A program made the translations under genes and the position numbers. Below the pieces are notes generated by a model. The model was not told the DNA's origin. It saw nothing but the letters and a program-made list of their open reading frames with translations, and did not search any database. A stretch of DNA of 64,000 nucleotides from positions 16,000,840 through 16,064,839 of the forward strand of contig NC_135183.1 in NCBI RefSeq assembly GCF_041146795.1. The letters run 5' to 3'. Source of the stretch: Maylandia zebra. Its lineage: Eukaryota; Chordata; Actinopteri; Cichliformes; Cichlidae. This document shows, one piece after another, positions 58,633 through 64,000 of this stretch (its first letter is position 1; every line of letters starts with the position of its first letter).

Positions 58633-60590
58633 TCCTCTAAGTCCTGATGTTTCTTAGAGAGGGCAACAGTACCTTTAAAATTATATCACACGTGTGGGGG
58701 TGTGGCCTTGCCAATTGTTTTGCCCACCTTTTCAAAATGGCTGGCGTGCCCACAAGCATATTTCATGGAAAAAGAAAGGTAAGCTTGATATTTACATTTA
58801 AAATGTTTTGTTAAACTCAGATTTTTATTTTATTCTTTTTTTTGCAAGTACCCCTCCTCGGTGGCGAGAAACTGTTGGTGTGGTCAAGTGGGTGCTCTAG
58901 AAACAAACGCTCAGGACAGAACAGTTATCAGTCATGTACTTCCTACAAATTTTGCATATGTTTTATTCCATATTGATCCTCTGAGTGTAATGGTACATTT
59001 TAATTTGAATTTATCCAAACTAAACACAATATTTTCTTTATTTACTTTGCTCTTGTTCTTTTGCAGTACCACATCCTATCAAATGTCCCTGTTGATTATA
59101 TTCTACATTTAATAACTTACTATTTCAAGTGAGAACCTAAATCATGTGGACCAATGTTTATTATTGCATGTCTCTATTCTGAATGTGGCCAGTCATTCAT
59201 AGGTATTGTTCAATTTTGGCGATTTTCCTCTATAAAATTTAATTGACTTTTACAGTGGCCTGCTATGGTTAATAATAACATGTTCCAGTCATGAGTGGCA
59301 TCAAAAGTCTTCTCCACTGTAGCATTTGGCATTCCCAATAATATAACATGATACCTTACTCAAAACACAGCTAATATAGCACAGTTTTCTTAATGCAAAC
59401 ATCGGTAACTCAAAATCAGCAACCACAGTGTTAAGTCTGCAGTTCATACTTATGTGAAGCTAGAGTCTCCTCCTCCAGTCTCTCTTATCCTCCTGCTCCT
59501 GAAAAAACAAAACAAAACAAAGCGAAGCATCCACCCTTCTCTTGTCGGCTGGGTTAATTGTTTATGAATTGTTTATTGGCATTTACTAATCCTAAAGTGG
59601 GTGCAGTCATTGTCTCAGTATCAAGTCAGTCAAAACTTTTAGTCGTCAGTCCATCACAGTCCATTCACATGCATACCTCCATACACATTCATACCAGATG
59701 TTGCTGATAATGGAGTCTCCCGCGCAACCTATTCGAGCCTCCATCACCAGCAAGTTGACGTCATCATTTTAAAGGAAAACAATTCCTTGTTGTTTTTTGG
59801 GCCGGATTGACTCGGTGCAATCCTTTTAGATCAGTGTTCCCTATAAGTGAATTTCTCCCAAGCCAATTACAATCATGGAGAAGCACACTTTGCAACTGTT
59901 TACAGTAATAATATTTTATAGCGCTTTAAATTTCAATCTTTCAGGCCTTGTTTAAAGAGCTGATTGTTAAATCATGAACTCACAAAATATCAACATATCA
60001 CCACCGGTGGATCACACCTCTCAGATGTTTTTTCTCCAGTGCACTGTAACAAAAACGAAAACAGACATAATCAACAAAATACTACTAAAATAACACAAAC
60101 TAGGGCCCGTTGCAGACATGTCCAAGCATAAAACTATCCCTCTCTCGCTTACGAGAAAGAACACAAGCCAAAGCTCACTGATAAAATCAAGCTAGCGCTA
60201 AGCAAAACCAAACAATCAACCAGAAATTCACAGGAACATTTTGCTTCCTGCCGGGACAATATTGTGTGGGAATGAGAAGCTCAGGTGCCGTAACACCTTT
60301 TGTTCCTCCTTGAATTAAAACTCAATCACAGAAAATGCCGTACTCCAACCTAAACTTACACTATTAATTCATCAATTTCACTCTGTGCCACTGTTCCTCA
60401 TCAGGGCTGTGTGAAGCACAGCAAAGAATTCAGTCAAGGCCTTGAGCCATAAACAGACATCACGCACAGACATTGTTTTCATAACCAAACCGTTTTAGAG
60501 CTTATTCCTAAAATCTACATAAATGCCCTCTAGGTGACATATAACACATTCTAAGTATTTAATGGTAATCAATGGCTCCTCATAAAAATT
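58633..60590. other. AT-rich stretch without a recognisable gene
   Basis: No supported ORF. A short open start with a good donor (ATG at 58739, GGTAAGC after 14 codons, MAGVPTSIFHGKRK) is seen at 58739-58781 but no partner exon. An A/C-rich run is at 59500-59520. Confidence 0.5.
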
Positions 60591-60749
60591 ATGCATTGGG
60601 ATGTTTGTGTGCAGCATTTTGCATATCAGCATAAGCAAAGCATTCTTCATTGCATCAGCGTGTATGTGTGTGTGCGTGTGGATCACTCTTCATTGCACAA
60701 GCGTGTGCATGTGTATGTGTGTGCATCACTTCTCAGTGAATCAACATTC

Positions 60750-60751
<2 letters not shown>

Positions 60752-60803
<52 letters not shown>
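60752..60803. repeat. TG dinucleotide microsatellite
   Basis: About 26 uninterrupted TG repeats, with a shorter TG run at 60880-60901. The surrounding block 60660-60900 is a degenerate TG-rich expansion, which accounts for the long Cys/Val-rich frames there. Confidence 0.95.
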
Positions 60804-60804
<1 letters not shown>

Positions 60805-61540
60805 ATTTCTCACTCACTCAACGAGTGCACGTGTTCATGTGTGTATTTCACTTCATTCTGAATCTGTGTGTTTGGAGACGTGTGTGTGTGTGTGTGTGTG
60901 TTCATCACTTTCCTGTTCTGGTGTTCTGGGTAAACCACGGCCTGAAGCGTGCCCTGGGGTCCTGCCCCCCTCCTTTTTCAGTTTGTTTGCGACCATTGCT
61001 GCTGCTGCTGCTGCTCAAAATTCAGTCCGTCCTGGTTCTGACCCCAATTGGGGCAGTCCTTTCTCCAGTGTCGATGTTCACCGCAGGTGAAACCTGCATC
61101 TTCTTCTGTGTTTTTGTCCATTCTGAGGTGCCTTCTGTCCTCAGTTACTCCTCTTGTCTCGGTCACGCCCTTTTTCGCCACCCGATCATCCGTGTTGGTC
61201 CATCACTGTCCTGCACAGTGTGAATGCAAAGTTATCAAGGTCAGCATTCTTTCGCTCGGCCTTACTTTTCATTCGGGCTTGGCGGGCGTCTCGTCACAGC
61301 TCTGTCAGCTGACGCAGTCTGGGAATTTTTCCCCCGTGTAGTGAAACGGGCCTTAGGTTTAGTGCTCTCCGTCTCGGCTGCATGAGATCACATTCCTGCA
61401 GGTCTGTTGACATTCTCAGGTCGTTGTTGTGGGTCCAGCTGTTGCAGCATTTGGTCAGTGTCACGTATGGGGGAGAGCAGGAGTCCAGTCAGCCTCGGCT
61501 TTCAGGGCCGGCAAAGCAGCCTGTAATTAAATATGTATAG

Positions 61541-61590
61541 AAAAAACAAAAACAAAACAAAACAAAAACAAACGAAAAACAAAAACAAAT
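61541..61590. repeat. A-rich CAAAA simple repeat
   Basis: Interrupted CAAAA/CAAAAA units. T-runs occur at 61673-61698 and 61908-61925. Confidence 0.9.
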
Positions 61591-63040
61591 GAACAGGAAA
61601 ATGATGTTGTGTTGGCTGTGTTATTCAGAGGGGAGACACACCGGGACCAGGCCCTGTGTCAGCCTTCTCTCCCCCTTTTTTTTTTGTTTTTTTTCTCTCC
61701 CGATATAATCAACTCCTAACCCACCAAGTTGACAGGACAACACCGGTATATGTTAAAATTCTTAAGATCATGTTTAAAAGCCCAAAAATGGAACTTTCTT
61801 TCGTTCAGTAATCACTTTTATTAATCAATCAACAGAAAACATGTCACAATTTGAATCTTTTAACCACTAAATTTGTTGTGTCTTGCCTGGTTGGTTAGAC
61901 CAGTGTTCCTTTTTTTTTTTTTTTTGTTAAATTGTTGTCCTGCAACCCAGAGGGTTTCTTTGTCAGTAATGTATAGACTTCATCATTTGAGTATGTTAAT
62001 TTTTCTTTAACCTTGCTGGAAAATCTTCACGTGTTCATGAGTGTAAGCTGTTTCTTCATTGCGTGTATGTGCATTTGTATAAAAGCAGGTTAATTTTATC
62101 TTTTCTCAAACTAGGCGTTACCTTAAAAGGAGCCTTTCTCTCAGATTTCTCTGCTTGTGTGTGTTTTTGTTTCACCTTTTTGTTGTGATGCTCCGGACGC
62201 CTTCCCAACCTCCACAAGTCCGTTGGCCCCAATTTTATGTGTTAAACTTCTCTTAATTTCTCCTCTAATTCTCTCCTCGCTGCTGTCTTTTTCACAGCTG
62301 CTGATTCGTGCTGGGTGTGGTTCCCATTACCTATAATTTTGCTTCGGCCGCTGTGCTTGTGGGGGCAGTTGGTCCAGGTCCGCAGCTTCCTGTATTAACA
62401 CACTAAGAGATTTATTTAATTTCATTTTCATCACTGTTAAACAGATAAGCAGGCAACACGCCTACCTTGACAGCGTAAACTGTACGCCAGTCTCCCAACA
62501 CATTCCTCTCTGTACTCCTCCATAATTCTCCACTGCACACCTCTTACTATCTCTCCTTTTTATTTTTATTACACCACAGAGTAATACACCCAATTATGCC
62601 CGTCTATCTCTATGTGGCTCCAAATTCCCTCTTTATTTTAATTTCACACTCGTCAGGGGACAGGCACACAACAATTTCAACCACTGAAACGAGGAATTCA
62701 ACCTTTTTATATTTCTTCACTAAATCTAGACTCAACGTTTGTTCGCAAAATGTGTCTTGTTCTAGTCCGGAAATAAATGTGAACCCGTGATTACACGGTC
62801 GTTCCAGTGTTATTTCCGTGGCTATGCGGGGGCCCTCACCTCCCCAAGTCACCACCTCGGCACCCGGACGCCGCCGGTCCTGGCCAAGCGTCCCCGGACA
62901 GGAGGGTCGCCACTCCTAGGGCAAAGTTCCACAGGTACACTAGGCATCAACCTTTGATCCTAAAATGTGTATTTGCTCTAATGTCCTCCTAATCAAACAC
63001 ATTAACCGTCACTGTCACTGTGTTCACGCTTCACACTCCA
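61591..63040. other. Stretch with no supported gene; possible retroviral leader or gag side
   Basis: This lies on the gag side of the fossil retrovirus, so leader or gag remains are expected, but nothing decisive is visible. A GC-rich island is at about 62815-62925. The frame at 62610-62855 on the minus strand has no recognised family. Confidence 0.35.
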
Positions 63041-63044
63041 CACA

Positions 63045-63165
63045 AAACACACTCAGAGCGCGCCTCAGTCACACTCTCACTCAGTGCGCGCTTTACCCAC
63101 AAGACAGCACCCAGAGCGCGCCTCGCAGCTTCACACACACTCTCTCACCCAGAGCGCGCTTTCAC
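63045..63165. repeat. Degenerate repeat of CAGAGCGCGC / CAGTGCGCGC
   Basis: The core (C)AGAGCGCGC or its one-base variant occurs four times within about 115 bp (near 63054, 63083, 63113 and 63152), separated by ACAC/TCAC-rich spacers. It is unusually CpG-rich for the region. Confidence 0.6.
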
Positions 63166-63239
63166 ACTCACACACAACACTTTTCCTCAGCGGGAATTTT
63201 ACACAGAAACCTCTGAGCTCAACTATTAGATCTTCTTAA

Positions 63240-63720
63240 AGCACACTGCACCATAGACCAAAATACCCCTTTCTCTGCGATTATGACCGCCACCACGGAG
63301 CAAAGTCGCATCATAAAAGTGATGCTTGCATCCCCGAAGTTATACCTGACATCATAAACCAGGTGTTGCTATGTACTTAAATTTTTACTTTGTATTATGG
63401 CCGCAGCCCTTTATACTCGACTGACGCCACAAACCACCGTCAAACCTCTGTTCAATGTACTAAAATTAGCACCAACCACTACTGCACTTCACGGCCGCAT
63501 ATCACCGGAACACGCCGTATCATAAACCAAACCTACGGACGTGTTTCGCTCTCGCGTTGCCAGTGTTTAACCGCACCGTGAAGCCAGCATCTGCTTTTCC
63601 TTAAATCAACTTCTATTTCATAGCCGGCAAAAGCCAGGACGTCACTGACACCATAAACAAAATAAACAAACCTCGACTTCAATGTACTGAACTTATGGCC
63701 GCGTCTTCAGAATAAATTCT
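63240..63720. repeat. Degenerate repeated blocks (ATGTACT, TATGGCCGC, CATAAAC)
   Basis: The words ATGTACT (63370, 63455, 63681), ATGGCCGC or CGGCCGCAT (63398, 63492, 63694) and CATAAAC (near 63353, 63521 and 63649) recur at irregular spacing. This suggests an old, diverged tandem repeat; no coding content was seen. Confidence 0.35.
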
Positions 63721-63779
63721 AACGTATTATTGCTACAGAAGCCAGTATTAGACAAAATTAAATGTGGAAGGTAAAGTGG

Positions 63780-63938
63780 CTGCACTCTAGTCCAACGTAG
63801 TATGTTATTAGTATCTCGGTAGAGGCAGATTACTGCAATCTAGACCAACGTAGTGTGTTATTAGTATCTCGGTAGAAGCAGATTACTGCAATCTAGACCA
63901 ACGTAGTATGTTATTAGTATCTCGGTAGAAGCAGTTTA
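63780..63938. repeat. 53-bp tandem repeat, three copies
   Basis: Units at 63780-63832, 63833-63885 and 63886-63938 share CTGCAATCTAGACCAACGTA and TGTTATTAGTATCTCGGTAG with a few substitutions. A partial echo (TGTTGTTAGTATCTTG) occurs near 63969-63984. Confidence 0.93.
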
Positions 63939-64000
63939 TTTAACACACTGGAATTCAGCCTCAACTTATGTTGTTAGTATCTTGCGCCAAAAACCAGACA

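Larger units (their letters stand above)
56604..61510 (-). mobile_element. Degraded internal region of an endogenous retrovirus (fossil)
   Basis: Continues from the LTR on the same strand. Around 61,050-61,095 the minus strand encodes a zinc-knuckle-like motif (TCGEHRHWRKDCPNW) next to a poly-Gln run, as in gag nucleocapsids of gamma- or epsilon-like fish retroviruses, and 61,380-61,500 also reads gag-like. I saw no pol core motifs in between, and foreign DNA is present, so the copy is broken and internally depleted. The 5' LTR was not found before the window end. Confidence 0.45.

Noticed and set aside
60591-61223. 210-codon and 112-codon Cys/Val-rich ORFs
   Set aside because: They run through TG microsatellites and are antisense to the gag-like motif.

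Overview
This is vertebrate nuclear DNA, almost certainly from a teleost fish, possibly a percomorph such as a cichlid. The evidence is introns with GT/AG borders, teleost-style LINE 3' ends, a hAT MITE, a fish-type BEL/Pao element, and recognisable exons of a vertebrate phosphoinositide phosphatase (inpp4a). There are no bacterial features.

Positions 1-55974 are a head-to-tail tandem array of one unit of about 11,003 bp. Copies lie at 1-11003, 11004-22006, 22007-40428 (enlarged by a 7,414-bp insertion plus a 5-bp target duplication), 40429-51433 and 51434-55974 (cut short). By eye the copies differ at only a handful of bases, so the array is very young or has been homogenised; an assembly artefact must be excluded. 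Unit layout, in copy-1 coordinates: an intact minus-strand ORF of 512 codons that I do not recognise (52-1590); a compact divergent promoter with GC box, RFX-type X-box, CRE-like site and TATA box (1526-1712); a possible plus-strand first exon (1713-1734); an inpp4a N-terminal exon (3883-3927); a LINE 3' relic (about 4640-4955); three exons encoding the membrane segment and ITIM-bearing tail of an immune-type receptor (5559-6956), whose last intron holds a 1.1-kb inverted-repeat block (5758-6880); a second inpp4a exon (7876-8016); a hAT MITE with perfect 8-bp target duplication (9127-9422); and a common teleost repeat (about 10743-10950). The unit is thus a chimera of an intact unknown gene with pieces of at least two other host genes.

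Copy 3 carries a BEL/Pao LTR retrotransposon (32760-40173) that looks whole: identical 395-bp LTRs, 5-bp target duplication, and a single 2,047-codon gag-pol frame. It is present in only one copy, so it arrived after, or was never spread by, the amplification. It lies between the stop codon of the copy-4 unknown gene and that gene's likely poly(A) signal.

At 55974/55975 the array is interrupted exactly at the terminus of a minus-strand retroviral LTR (55975-56603). To its right lie degraded retroviral gag-like sequence (around 61,000), a BED zinc-finger relic, microsatellites, low-complexity DNA and a 53-bp tandem repeat near the window end. The matching 5' LTR is not seen, so the array may resume beyond the window.
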